56,046 nt of DNA, from assembly GCA_020025255.1 (NCBI GenBank), contig JAHHSK010000004.1, positions 1-56,046 of the forward strand, written 5' to 3'. The notes beneath the pieces were generated by a model that had not been told where the DNA came from, made no database searches, and saw only the letters and a program-made list of their open reading frames with translations. This stretch comes from Ruthenibacterium sp. Lineage in GTDB: Bacteria > Bacillota > Clostridia > Oscillospirales > Ruminococcaceae. Both the position numbers and the translations under genes were made by a program. Positions 25,194 through 32,815 of the stretch are shown here, piece by piece; the first letter of the stretch is position 1; every line of letters starts with the position of its first letter.

Positions 25194-27182
25194 ATGATGC
25201 AAAAAACAGCAACTACTGCAGAAAAAAAATTCCTGCTGCAGCTGGCGAAGGAATATCCCACGGTCGCCGCGGCATCCAGCGAAATCATCAATCTGCAGGC
25301 AATCTTACGGCTTCCCAAACCGACCGAGCACTTTATGAGCGACCTGCATGGTGAATCCGATGCGTTCACCCACATTCTGGGCAATGCATCCGGTGTTATC
25401 CGTGAAAAGGTGGATCGGGTGCTTGCAAACGAAATGACACGCAGTGAACGTGCAGAGCTGGCCACGCTGATTTACTATCCGGTGCAGAAGCTGGCACAGC
25501 TCAAACCGCGGCAGGAAAATCTGGACGATTGGTATCGGCAGGTGCTGTACCGGCTGATCAGCGTGTGCCGGATGATGTCTTCGAAATACACGCGCAGCTT
25601 TGTGCGCAAGCGTCTGCCGCAGGGCTTTGCCTATATCCTGGATGAGCTGCTGCACGCCCATTATGAAGATCACGACAAGGGCTTTTACTATGGGCGCATT
25701 TTGGATTCCATTATTGATATCGGACGCGCGGATGATTTCATCATTGCACTGGCGCAGCTTATACAAAAACTGGCGGTGCACCGTCTGCATATCGTAGGGG
25801 ATATCTTTGACCGGGGGCCGCGCCCGGATATCATCTTAGATGAGCTTATGGCGCACCATTCCGTAGATATCCAATGGGGAAACCATGATGTGCAGTGGAT
25901 GGGCGCCGCAGCGGGAAGTGCCGCATGCGTCGCGAGCGTGATTCACATTACGCTCAGCTATAATAATGCAGAGACGATCGAGGATGGGTACGGCATCAGT
26001 CTGCGCCCGCTTTCCCAGTTTGCTGAAGTGGTGTATAAGGATGCCGATGTATCCGGCTTTATGCCCAAGCTGACAGACCCCGGTGATTATTCGCCGGCGG
26101 AACTGATGCGCACGGCGCGGATGCACAAGGCGATCGCGGTGATGCTGTTCAAGCTGGAATGCAAGCTGATTCACCGAAACCCGGAATTTCAAATGGACGA
26201 TCGCGCGCTGCTCGAAAAAGTGGATTTTGTCCGCCAGAGCATTGAGATCAACGGCAGGGAATATCATATGAAAGACTGCGATTTCCCCACAGTCGATCCC
26301 AAAAATCCCGCAGAGCTGACACCGGGCGAGCATGAGGTGCTGGATAAGCTGTGCCAAAGCTTTGTGCAAAGCGAAAAGCTTTCGCGCCATGTCCGTTTTC
26401 TGTATTCAAAAGGCAGTGTGTATCATATCGAAAATAATAATCTGCTGTTTCACGGTGCGGTTCCTATGGATGCAGACGGCAGCTTTTCCAAAGTGAAGTA
26501 CGGCGGCAAAACCTATTCCGGGCGCGCCTGGATGGATCAGTGTGAACGCCTGGCCCGACAGGGATATTTTGCCCCGCGCGGCAGCGAGGCACGCCGCCGC
26601 GGACAGGATTTTCTGTATTATCTTTGGTGCGGGCCGCAATCGCCGATTTTCGGGCGTGATTTTATGGCTTCGTTTGAACATCTGTTTGTGGAAGGCGAAT
26701 TTTCCGAGACGAAAAATCCGTATTATCTTTACATAGAAAACGAGGACGAAAGCATTGCGCTGCATACCGTGCGAATGATCTTTGAAGAATTCGGGCTGGA
26801 TTTTGAAGTGAGCCACATCATCAACGGGCATATTCCGGTGCGGGCTTCCAATGGGGAACAGCCGGTCAAGGCGGGCGGAAAGCTGATCGTGATCGACGGC
26901 GGTTTCTGCAAGGCGTATCATCAGCGTACCGGAATTGCGGGGTATACACTGGTTTCATCTTCCCGCGGGCTTTCGCTGCGCAGCCATGAACCGTTTGAAA
27001 GTACACAGAAGGCAATCGAAGAAAATCTGGATATCCTTTCAACAAAGGATGTGTTTGAGCCAAGCGGAAAACGCATTTATGTAGAGGATACGGATGAAGG
27101 GGCAAGGCTGCGTGACCGAATCGCAGATTTGAAAAAGCTGTTATCGGCTTACGCGGACGGCGCAATCAAGGAACAGGCGTAA
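25194..27182 (+). CDS. fbp: Class III fructose-1,6-bisphosphatase
   Basis: 662 aa, usual for the Firmicutes class III enzyme (PPP-like metallophosphatase fold). Motifs: SDLHGE near 49-54, VGDIFDRGPRPD near 202-213, WGNHDVQWMGA near 228-238, and NGHIPVRASNGE near 545. These are the metal-binding residues of the fold. It dephosphorylates fructose-1,6-bisphosphate in gluconeogenesis. AAAGGAGG precedes tandem ATG codons at 25194 and 25197. A tyrosine phosphatase gene follows by 18 bp. Confidence 0.96.
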   Translation: MMQKTATTAEKKFLLQLAKEYPTVAAASSEIINLQAILRLPKPTEHFMSDLHGESDAFTHILGNASGVIREKVDRVLANEMTRSERAELATLIYYPVQKLAQLKPRQENLDDWYRQVLYRLISVCRMMSSKYTRSFVRKRLPQGFAYILDELLHAHYEDHDKGFYYGRILDSIIDIGRADDFIIALAQLIQKLAVHRLHIVGDIFDRGPRPDIILDELMAHHSVDIQWGNHDVQWMGAAAGSAACVASVIHITLSYNNAETIEDGYGISLRPLSQFAEVVYKDADVSGFMPKLTDPGDYSPAELMRTARMHKAIAVMLFKLECKLIHRNPEFQMDDRALLEKVDFVRQSIEINGREYHMKDCDFPTVDPKNPAELTPGEHEVLDKLCQSFVQSEKLSRHVRFLYSKGSVYHIENNNLLFHGAVPMDADGSFSKVKYGGKTYSGRAWMDQCERLARQGYFAPRGSEARRRGQDFLYYLWCGPQSPIFGRDFMASFEHLFVEGEFSETKNPYYLYIENEDESIALHTVRMIFEEFGLDFEVSHIINGHIPVRASNGEQPVKAGGKLIVIDGGFCKAYHQRTGIAGYTLVSSSRGLSLRSHEPFESTQKAIEENLDILSTKDVFEPSGKRIYVEDTDEGARLRDRIADLKKLLSAYADGAIKEQA

Positions 27183-27200
27183 AAGGAGAGGAAACCCTGC

Positions 27201-27989
27201 ATGAAAACTCAAAAAACAGGCGAGCCGCTGCCGTTTGAAGCGTGCGAAAATTTCCGCGAGCTGGGCGGATATCCGGGGTGCGGCGGCAAAACCGTGCGCC
27301 GGGGCGTGTTTTACCGCGCGCCTGCGCTGGCAAACATCCATACACCGGCGGATGTGCAGCGCTTTTGTGCGCTTGGCATCCGCAAGGCATTCGATTTCCG
27401 TTCGGCTCTGGAACGAGCCGATGCACCCGATCCGGTATTTGAAGGGGTGGAAAACATTGCTGTCAGTGCGCTGATTGACGAAAACGGAACAGAGATCGAC
27501 TTTGATCTGGAGGAAATGCTGCGCACACGCGAGGGAATGCAGCGCATGGTGCAGCAGGTGCATGAAGGATATGCACGCATACCGTTTGGCAATAAGGCAT
27601 ACCGCAGGATGTTCGATGCGATTCGCGCAGATGAGGTGCCGATTTTGTTCCACTGTACCGCAGGCAAAGACCGCACCGGCGTTGCAGCCGCATTGATCTT
27701 GAAAATGCTGGGGGTATCGGATGCAGATATCATGGCAGATTATCTGCGCACAAATGAATGCCGCCGCACCGGCGTGCAGCAGGTGTGCCGGATGATCGAA
27801 GCGGCCGGTCATCCGCATGAGCTTGCGATGCAGCTGGCAAAGCTGGCTTCCGGCGTGCGCGCAGAAAGCTTGCAGAGTGCATTGGATGCGATCGCGCAGC
27901 GTTATGATTCCTATGAAAGATATCTGGAAGCAGAGTATGGAATCGAAAAAACGGAACTGGAACAGATCCGTGAACGCTATCTGGAATAA
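27201..27989 (+). CDS. Tyrosine phosphatase family protein (Y_phosphatase3)
   Basis: 262 aa. N-terminal NFRELGGYPG (17-26) and the P-loop HCTAGKDRTG (151-160) with C152 as nucleophile are hallmarks of the bacterial tyrosine/lipid phosphatase family related to MptpB and triple-specificity phosphatases. C-terminal helical lid follows. The target may be protein phosphotyrosine or a phosphoinositide-like small molecule; the sequence does not decide. Starts 18 bp after fbp with AAAGGAGAGG, so same transcript. Confidence 0.9.
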   Translation: MKTQKTGEPLPFEACENFRELGGYPGCGGKTVRRGVFYRAPALANIHTPADVQRFCALGIRKAFDFRSALERADAPDPVFEGVENIAVSALIDENGTEIDFDLEEMLRTREGMQRMVQQVHEGYARIPFGNKAYRRMFDAIRADEVPILFHCTAGKDRTGVAAALILKMLGVSDADIMADYLRTNECRRTGVQQVCRMIEAAGHPHELAMQLAKLASGVRAESLQSALDAIAQRYDSYERYLEAEYGIEKTELEQIRERYLE

Positions 27990-28037
27990 GCAAAGCGGAT
28001 TTTGAAACCTACAAAAATGACAAAGGAGAATGAAATT

Positions 28038-28751
28038 ATGTCTACACCGCACAATGCAGCAGGAAAAGGCGATTTTGCCAAAACAGTTCTGATGCCCGGC
28101 GATCCGCTGCGCGCAAAATTTATTGCCGAGACATTTCTGGAAAATCCAAAGCTTGTAACCTCCGTGCGCGGCATGCTGGGATATACCGGCACATACAAGG
28201 GTCATCCGATCTCGGTTATGGGCAGCGGAATGGGCATGCCCTCGATCGGTATTTATTCGTGGGAGCTGTTTACGCAGTATGATGTAGAAAACATCATCCG
28301 CATCGGCTCGGCAGGCTCGTACAGCGAACAGGCCAAGGTGTTTGATGTGGTGCTCGCTTCGGGCGCTTACAGCGAAAGCAGCTTTGCAAAAACCCAAAAC
28401 GGATCGGAGGAAAGCATGACGTATCCGTCCCAAAAGCTGAACGATCGGCTGCGTGCAAGCGCACAAAGGCTGGGGATGAAGATCATCGAGGGCACGATCC
28501 ATTCCAGCGATGTGTTTTACCGCAGCACACAGCCGGATTACTGGCACAAGCTGCGGGATGAAAAGGGCTGCCTTGCAGTGGAAATGGAAAGCTTTGCGCT
28601 GTTCCACAATGCAAATGTCACAGGCAAGAATGCCGCGTGCCTGCTGACGATTTCCGACAGCTTTATCACGCATGAGGAAACGACACCGGAACAGCGGCAG
28701 ACCAGCTTTACGAACATGATGGAAATTGCGCTTGGCGTAGTACAGGAGTAA
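28038..28751 (+). CDS. deoD: Purine nucleoside phosphorylase, DeoD type
   Basis: 237 aa. Hexameric PNP of the DeoD class: MPGDPLRAKFIAETFLE, MGSGMGMPSIGIYSWEL, RIGSAG, EMESFALF and TISDSF. It cleaves purine (deoxy)nucleosides with phosphate to base and (deoxy)ribose-1-phosphate. ATG 28038 follows AAAGGAGA; the frame is open a little upstream. Next to cdd and a PnrA-like lipoprotein, making a nucleoside salvage group. Confidence 0.96.
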   Translation: MSTPHNAAGKGDFAKTVLMPGDPLRAKFIAETFLENPKLVTSVRGMLGYTGTYKGHPISVMGSGMGMPSIGIYSWELFTQYDVENIIRIGSAGSYSEQAKVFDVVLASGAYSESSFAKTQNGSEESMTYPSQKLNDRLRASAQRLGMKIIEGTIHSSDVFYRSTQPDYWHKLRDEKGCLAVEMESFALFHNANVTGKNAACLLTISDSFITHEETTPEQRQTSFTNMMEIALGVVQE

Positions 28752-28755
28752 CAAA

Positions 28756-29181
28756 ATGAGTGTTGAAATCGATCGTGCGCAACTGATCCGGGCTGCATTT
28801 GCAGCACGGGAATATGCATACGCCCCGTATTCGGGCTTTAAAGTGGGGGCGGCGCTGCTTGCCGAAAACGGAACCGTCTATACAGGCTGCAATATCGAAA
28901 GCGCATCCTTTTCGCCTACAAACTGTGCAGAGCGCACGGCATTGTTCAAGGCAGTGAGCGAGGGCGTGCGCAAGTTTGCGGCGGTGGCGGTCGTGGGTGC
29001 AAAGGCGCAGGGAGCAGATGATGCGCTGGTAACATCTCCATGCGGCGTGTGCCGACAGATGTTGTATGAATTTGGCGGGGATGATCTGATCGTCATCATG
29101 GCAAAGAGCGAAACCGACTATCGGGAAATGACACTGGGCGAACTTCTGCCGTTGGGATTCGGGCCGGAAAAGGTGCTGTAA
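28756..29181 (+). CDS. cdd: Cytidine deaminase
   Basis: 141 aa. Zinc and catalytic residues are visible: C57-A-E59 (TNCAERTA) and PCGVC with C96 and C99. Deaminates cytidine and deoxycytidine to uridine forms. CAGGAG precedes ATG; only 4 bp separate it from deoD, so they are co-transcribed. Confidence 0.95.
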   Translation: MSVEIDRAQLIRAAFAAREYAYAPYSGFKVGAALLAENGTVYTGCNIESASFSPTNCAERTALFKAVSEGVRKFAAVAVVGAKAQGADDALVTSPCGVCRQMLYEFGGDDLIVIMAKSETDYREMTLGELLPLGFGPEKVL

Positions 29182-29223
29182 GCGGGCAATCCGGCCCCAA
29201 TCTGACAAAAATGCGGAACATAC

Positions 29224-29252
29224 TTGAAAAAACGATTCTTTTTCTGTATACT
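29224..29252 (+). promoter_or_regulatory. Promoter of PnrA-like lipoprotein gene
   Basis: TTGAAA (29224-29229), 17 bp, TATACT (29247-29252). A leader hairpin follows (GCGCCGC 29264-29270 with GCGGCGT 29284-29290), of unknown effect. Confidence 0.75.
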
Positions 29253-29336
29253 ATTTTAGGAATGCGCCGCAGCGGACATTGCAGCGGCGTGAAACAAACC
29301 GGTTTTGAAAGGAACAAAACAAAAAGGAGAATTATC

Positions 29337-30434
29337 ATGAAGAAAATTCTTGCATTGGCAATCGCGGCAATGCTTGCGCTGACACTGTTTGCAGGCTGCG
29401 GCGCGGCAAGCAGCAATCCGGAACTGGCACTGATTACAGATATCGGCACGATTGATGACAAATCGTTCAACCAGGGCGCATGGGAAGGCCTTGTAAAATA
29501 TGCGGAAGAGCATAAGATCGGTCATCAGTACTATCAGCCGACCGAAAAAAGCACCACGGCTTATCTGGAATCCATTGATCAGGCTGTTCAGAACGGCGCA
29601 AAAGTGGTTGTAACGCCGGGCTATTTGTTTGAAGATTCTGTCTTTGTCGCACAGGATCAGTATCCCGATGTGAAATTTATTCTGATCGACGGCACGCCCC
29701 ACGATGCGGACTACAAAGAGTTCAAAACAGCAGAAAACACGGTGGGCATCACGTTTGCAGAAGAACAGGTCGGCTTCCTTGCCGGCTACGCCGCTGTTAA
29801 GGAAGGCCTGACAAAGCTGGGCTTCATGGGCGGCATGGCTGTTCCGGCGGTTGTGAAATACGGCTACGGCTTTGTTCAGGGCGCGGAATATGCAGCACAG
29901 GAACTGGGGCTGGCAGACGGCAGCATTGAAATCGTATACAACTACACCGGCGGTTTTTCGGCTACTCCGGAAGCACAGAATCAGGCCGCTGCATGGTACA
30001 ATAACGGCACGGAAGTGATTTTCGCAGCGGGCGGCGCTGTCGGCAACTCGGTCATGGCAGCGGCGGAAGCTGTCGGTGCAAAGGTGATCGGCGTTGACGT
30101 TGACCAGTCCGGCGAATCGGATACCGTCATCACTTCGGCATTGAAGGGGCTGGGCATCTCGGTTTACGATATGCTGAAGGCTTACTATGACGGCAACTTC
30201 CCCGGCGGCCAGAACCTTGTGTTTGATGCAGCCAACAACGGCGTTTCTTTGGCAATGGATACCGCTAAGTTTGAAAACTTCAAGAAGGCGGATTATGACA
30301 CGCTGTTTGCTGCACTGCAGAATGATACCAACGGCATCAGCAGCAATATCCTGAAGAACGTGGACGAAAACGGCAAGGATATCCTGCTTGCGGATCTGCC
30401 GCTGAAGGCAGTTTCCGTTACCGAAGTAAAATAA
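29337..30434 (+). CDS. BMP/PnrA-family nucleoside-binding lipoprotein
   Basis: 365 aa. Signal peptide with lipobox LFAGC (lipidated Cys about residue 21), then a periplasmic-binding-protein fold of the basic membrane protein family (LITDIGTIDDKSFNQGAWEGL, FAEEQVGFLAGYAA, GVDVDQSG). Relatives such as PnrA bind purine nucleosides for ABC uptake. No permease or ATPase gene is adjacent, so the transporter partner must be elsewhere. Own promoter, but neighbours deoD and cdd support the nucleoside role. AAAAAGGAGA precedes ATG 29337. Confidence 0.92.
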   Translation: MKKILALAIAAMLALTLFAGCGAASSNPELALITDIGTIDDKSFNQGAWEGLVKYAEEHKIGHQYYQPTEKSTTAYLESIDQAVQNGAKVVVTPGYLFEDSVFVAQDQYPDVKFILIDGTPHDADYKEFKTAENTVGITFAEEQVGFLAGYAAVKEGLTKLGFMGGMAVPAVVKYGYGFVQGAEYAAQELGLADGSIEIVYNYTGGFSATPEAQNQAAAWYNNGTEVIFAAGGAVGNSVMAAAEAVGAKVIGVDVDQSGESDTVITSALKGLGISVYDMLKAYYDGNFPGGQNLVFDAANNGVSLAMDTAKFENFKKADYDTLFAALQNDTNGISSNILKNVDENGKDILLADLPLKAVSVTEVK

Positions 30435-30440
30435 TTTAAC

Positions 30441-30636
30441 GCGCCTGCAAGACGATCGGCGGCTTGCGGTATTGCCCCTGACGCAAGTGATTTGAAACGT
30501 ACGGGGGAATGCCCTTGACGCCGGAACCCGGTTGCACTTTGCATGTGGAAACGGGGTGCTTGCGTGAATGATTCCGGTGGGATTTTATGAATGCGAGATC
30601 TTTGGATGAGAGCAGGAATGAAATCCCACCTTTTTT
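30441..30636 (+). ncRNA. Candidate structured RNA or 3' UTR element
   Basis: Directly after the lipoprotein stop. Seen pairings: CGGCG (30457-30461) with CGCCG (30519-30523) closes a helix; inside it CTTGCG (30463-30468) pairs with CGCAAG (30482-30487); its loop CCCC (30475-30478) could pair with GGGG (30503-30507) as a pseudoknot. An alternative rod fold pairs GGAAT (30506-30510) with ATTCC (30571-30575). GGTGGGATTT (30576-30585) with AAATCCCACC (30621-30630) plus TTTTTT forms a terminator. No known RNA family was recognised; no own promoter is clear. Confidence 0.3.
30576..30636 (+). terminator. Terminator after lipoprotein gene
   Basis: GGTGGGATTT (30576-30585) pairs with AAATCCCACC (30621-30630), followed by six T. 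The loop of 35 nt is unusually long. Confidence 0.55.
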
Positions 30637-30687
30637 ATCGGAGCGCAAAGGCGAAAAAAGCGATCGCAGGCAGGAAAGAAAAAGAAG

Positions 30688-30727
30688 AAAGGCGCAAAGA
30701 ATCCAACAGCGGGTTCTTTGCGCCTTT
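30688..30727. terminator. Perfect 14-bp hairpin
   Basis: AAAGGCGCAAAGAA (30688-30701) pairs with TTCTTTGCGCCTTT (30714-30727), loop 12 nt. Probable back-up terminator; the T-run is short on the + strand. Confidence 0.5.
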
Positions 30728-30911
30728 GCTGTTTGCAGCGTAAAATTTTACCGCTTACTGCTTTAAACAGGTTCCGGCGGGATGCATCGCGTTTGCTTTG
30801 TTTCGAGTTTTCGTGGCCGGGATGCTCGGGGTAAGCGCTGTGGATCGCAGAGCGTTCTCGCACGGATTGGAAATTTTTTGATAAAATGTTCATAAATATA
30901 ACAGGCAAACA

Positions 30912-30920
30912 TGATATAAT
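30912..30920 (+). promoter_or_regulatory. Citrate synthase promoter, extended -10
   Basis: TGATATAAT (TGn 30912-30914, TATAAT 30915-30920), a perfect extended -10; the -35 region is A/T-rich without consensus. Confidence 0.6.
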
Positions 30921-30981
30921 AAATGAAATACATACAGCATAAGAAGACAGCAGGGTGTAAAAAGGAAAGGAGAGAGACTGT

Positions 30982-32355
30982 ATGCCAATCGATAAAACAA
31001 TTGATTATTCTGAGATCACACCGGAAATCAAGGAATTGACAAAGCGCTGTATTTCCGATAACCTGATCGACCCGGAACTGTATACGAAATATGCAGTAAA
31101 CCGCGGACTGCGTGATTTGAACGGAAACGGAGTATTGACCGGGCTTACCGAAATCAGCGAAATTCGATCCAGCAAAATGGTAGATGGAAAAAAAGTGCCG
31201 TGTGAAGGCAAGCTTTTTTACCGCGGCGTGGATGTGGAGGAAATTGTAAAGGGCTTTGTCCGCGAAAAACGCTACGGCTACGAAGAAACCGTCTATCTGC
31301 TGCTGTTTGGCTCGCTGCCCAACCGGCAGGAACTGACAGACTTTTCTGCCTTGCTGGCAAGATATCGTTCCTTGCCCACGAACTTTGTGCGGGATGTTAT
31401 TTTGAAAGCGCCCAACGCAGATATGATGAATACGCTTGCCCGCAGTGTGCTTACCTTGTACAGCTATGACGCACGCGCCACGGATAACAGCATCGAAAAT
31501 GTGCTGCGTCAATGTTTGCAGCTGATTGCGCTGTTCCCGATGCTTTCGGTTTACGGCTATCAGGCGTACAGCCATTATGTACTGGATCAGAGCCTGATTA
31601 TCCACAATCCGGTTCCGGAACTTTCCACAGCGGAAAATCTGCTGCACATTCTGCGTCCGGACGGAATGTATACCGAGCTGGAAGCGCGCATTCTCGATCT
31701 TGCTTTGGTGCTGCATGCCGAGCACGGCGGCGGCAATAACTCCAGCTTTACAATGCATGTCGTAACCTCATCCGGTACGGATACATATTCGGCGGTTGCG
31801 GCTTCCTTGGCAAGCTTGAAGGGCCCCAAGCACGGCGGTGCAAACATCAAGGTCATGCAGATGTTTGAGGATATGAAGGAAAAGCTGCCCGATTGGCACG
31901 ATGATGAAGCGATCCAGGCGTATCTGCGTGCGCTGCTGAACAAGCAGGCGTTCGACAAAGCGGGCTTAATCTACGGCATGGGGCATGCGGTGTATTCCTT
32001 GAGCGACCCGCGCGCGAATGTATTCAAGAACTTTGTGGAAATGCTGGCTGAAGAAAAAGGACGCCACGAAGAATATCAGCTGTATGCCAAGGTGGCGGAT
32101 TATGCCCCGAAGATCATTGCGCAGGAACGCAAGATATACAAGGGTGTTTCGCCCAACATCGATTTTTACAGCGGATTTGTATACAGCATGCTGGATCTGC
32201 CGCTGGAACTGTATACTCCGATTTTTGCTGTCAGCCGCATTGCGGGCTGGAGTGCGCACCGCATTGAAGAGCTTGTCAATGCAGGAAAGATCATTCGACC
32301 CAGCTACAAGAGCGTAAAAGAGGAAACTCCGTATCGGCCGCTGGATGAACGATGA
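30982..32355 (+). CDS. Citrate/2-methylcitrate synthase
   Basis: 457 aa. Catalytic histidines are visible at LHAEHGGGNNS (H248) and PKHGGAN (H284), and the aspartate in SPNIDFYSG near residue 389. Condenses acetyl-CoA (or propionyl-CoA) with oxaloacetate. Substrate preference cannot be read from the sequence; with no other TCA or methylcitrate genes nearby, a biosynthetic citrate synthase feeding 2-oxoglutarate/glutamate is the more likely role. AAAGGAGAGAG precedes ATG. Ends in a palindromic terminator. Confidence 0.93.
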   Translation: MPIDKTIDYSEITPEIKELTKRCISDNLIDPELYTKYAVNRGLRDLNGNGVLTGLTEISEIRSSKMVDGKKVPCEGKLFYRGVDVEEIVKGFVREKRYGYEETVYLLLFGSLPNRQELTDFSALLARYRSLPTNFVRDVILKAPNADMMNTLARSVLTLYSYDARATDNSIENVLRQCLQLIALFPMLSVYGYQAYSHYVLDQSLIIHNPVPELSTAENLLHILRPDGMYTELEARILDLALVLHAEHGGGNNSSFTMHVVTSSGTDTYSAVAASLASLKGPKHGGANIKVMQMFEDMKEKLPDWHDDEAIQAYLRALLNKQAFDKAGLIYGMGHAVYSLSDPRANVFKNFVEMLAEEKGRHEEYQLYAKVADYAPKIIAQERKIYKGVSPNIDFYSGFVYSMLDLPLELYTPIFAVSRIAGWSAHRIEELVNAGKIIRPSYKSVKEETPYRPLDER

Positions 32356-32367
32356 AACAGAAAAAGC

Positions 32368-32397
32368 AAAAAGCCGTCCCGGCCGGGACGGCTTTTT
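32368..32397. terminator. Perfect 30-bp palindromic bidirectional terminator
   Basis: AGCCGTCCCGG (32372-32382) pairs with CCGGGACGGCT (32383-32393), flanked by five A and five T. It can end citrate synthase transcription on + and the candidate minus-strand RNA. Confidence 0.85.
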
Positions 32398-32490
32398 GCT
32401 GCGTTTTGAGCTAACACCACAAAAGAAGAATAAGGATGGAAAATACAGGACGCGTATCAATATGGAACTTTGAAAGAAAAACGCGTCTTG

Positions 32491-32589
32491 CTATGCCGTA
32501 CTTTGATGTTTGCGGTTCAAAGTACAAGCTAAAATGACATTTTTTCGGTGCAGAGTGCGGCAACAAACCGCATCGAAAGTGGATGTCAT
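32491..32589 (-). CDS. Possible 32-aa cysteine-containing peptide
   Basis: A short frame from ATG at 32589 to TAG at 32491, preceded by AAGG at 7-nt spacing on the minus strand, inside the candidate RNA. It would begin MTSTFDAVCCRTL and carries three cysteines and several basic residues. It overlaps strong RNA hairpins, so the hairpins may be the functional feature instead. No family is recognised. Confidence 0.2.
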   Translation of the reverse strand: MTSTFDAVCCRTLHRKNVILACTLNRKHQSTA

Positions 32590-32591
32590 TG

Positions 32592-32607
32592 GTTAGCCTT
32601 AACTAAC
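32592..32607. promoter_or_regulatory. Inverted repeat, candidate operator
   Basis: GTTAG (32592-32596), 6 bp, CTAAC (32603-32607), at the start site of the minus-strand promoter. Its minus-strand core AGTTAAGGC recurs at 32731-32739 in the lacZ promoter. The outline TTAG-N6-CTAA is loosely like DtxR-family metal-regulator boxes, but this is only a resemblance. Confidence 0.45.
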
Positions 32608-32614
32608 TGATGCT

Positions 32615-32643
32615 ATAATATCATGCGGATCGCTTTTCGTCAA
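32615..32643 (-). promoter_or_regulatory. Strong minus-strand promoter
   Basis: On the minus strand: TTGACG (32643-32638), 17 bp, TATTAT (32620-32615), with TGA just before the -10. Predicted start near 32608, at the edge of the inverted repeat GTTAG-6-CTAAC (32592-32607). Confidence 0.65.
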
Positions 32644-32725
32644 GTCTTTTTTGAAAATTTTTTCACAATAAAAAAAGGCAGCAGTGAAACAAGGATTTTT
32701 AACCGCGGAAAATCGCGGATAGCCA

Positions 32726-32754
32726 TTGTCAGTTAAGGCAGAAAGGACTATTAT
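32726..32754 (+). promoter_or_regulatory. lacZ promoter
   Basis: TTGTCA (32726-32731), 17 bp, TATTAT (32749-32754). The spacer starts with AGTTAAGGC (32731-32739), the motif shared with the minus-strand promoter region. Confidence 0.6.
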
Positions 32755-32815
32755 GGTAGTAGTATTTGGAAAAATAAAGCAGTGCAGGAGAAAACATAAA
32801 AAAGGAGGATAAGCT

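Larger units (their letters stand above)
30435..30981. other. Long intergenic region (547 bp) with structured 3' part
   Basis: No gene is visible. It holds a structured segment (30441-30636), a second perfect hairpin (30688-30727) and the extended -10 promoter of the citrate synthase gene (30912-30920). Details are in those entries. Confidence 0.6.
32369..32608 (-). ncRNA. Candidate minus-strand structured RNA
   Basis: A strong minus-strand promoter (32615-32643) fires into this stretch, which ends at a perfect terminator. Reading + coordinates, nested inverted repeats fill it: GTTAG (32592-32596) with CTAAC (32603-32607); AATGACAT (32533-32540) with ATGTCATT (32583-32590), itself enclosing TGCGG/CCGCA; GTACTTTGA (32498-32506) with TCAAAGTAC (32517-32525); GACGCGT (32449-32455) with ACGCGTC (32481-32487). 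No family recognised. It could be a regulatory RNA, a small mRNA, or a mobile-repeat relic. The promoter-hairpins-terminator architecture is seen; transcription is inferred. Confidence 0.45.

Noticed and set aside
32611..32619. A + strand extended -10 (TGCTATAAT) near the candidate operator
   Set aside because: No acceptable -35 at 16-18 bp; the overlapping minus-strand promoter is much better and the lacZ promoter at 32726-32754 explains + strand transcription.
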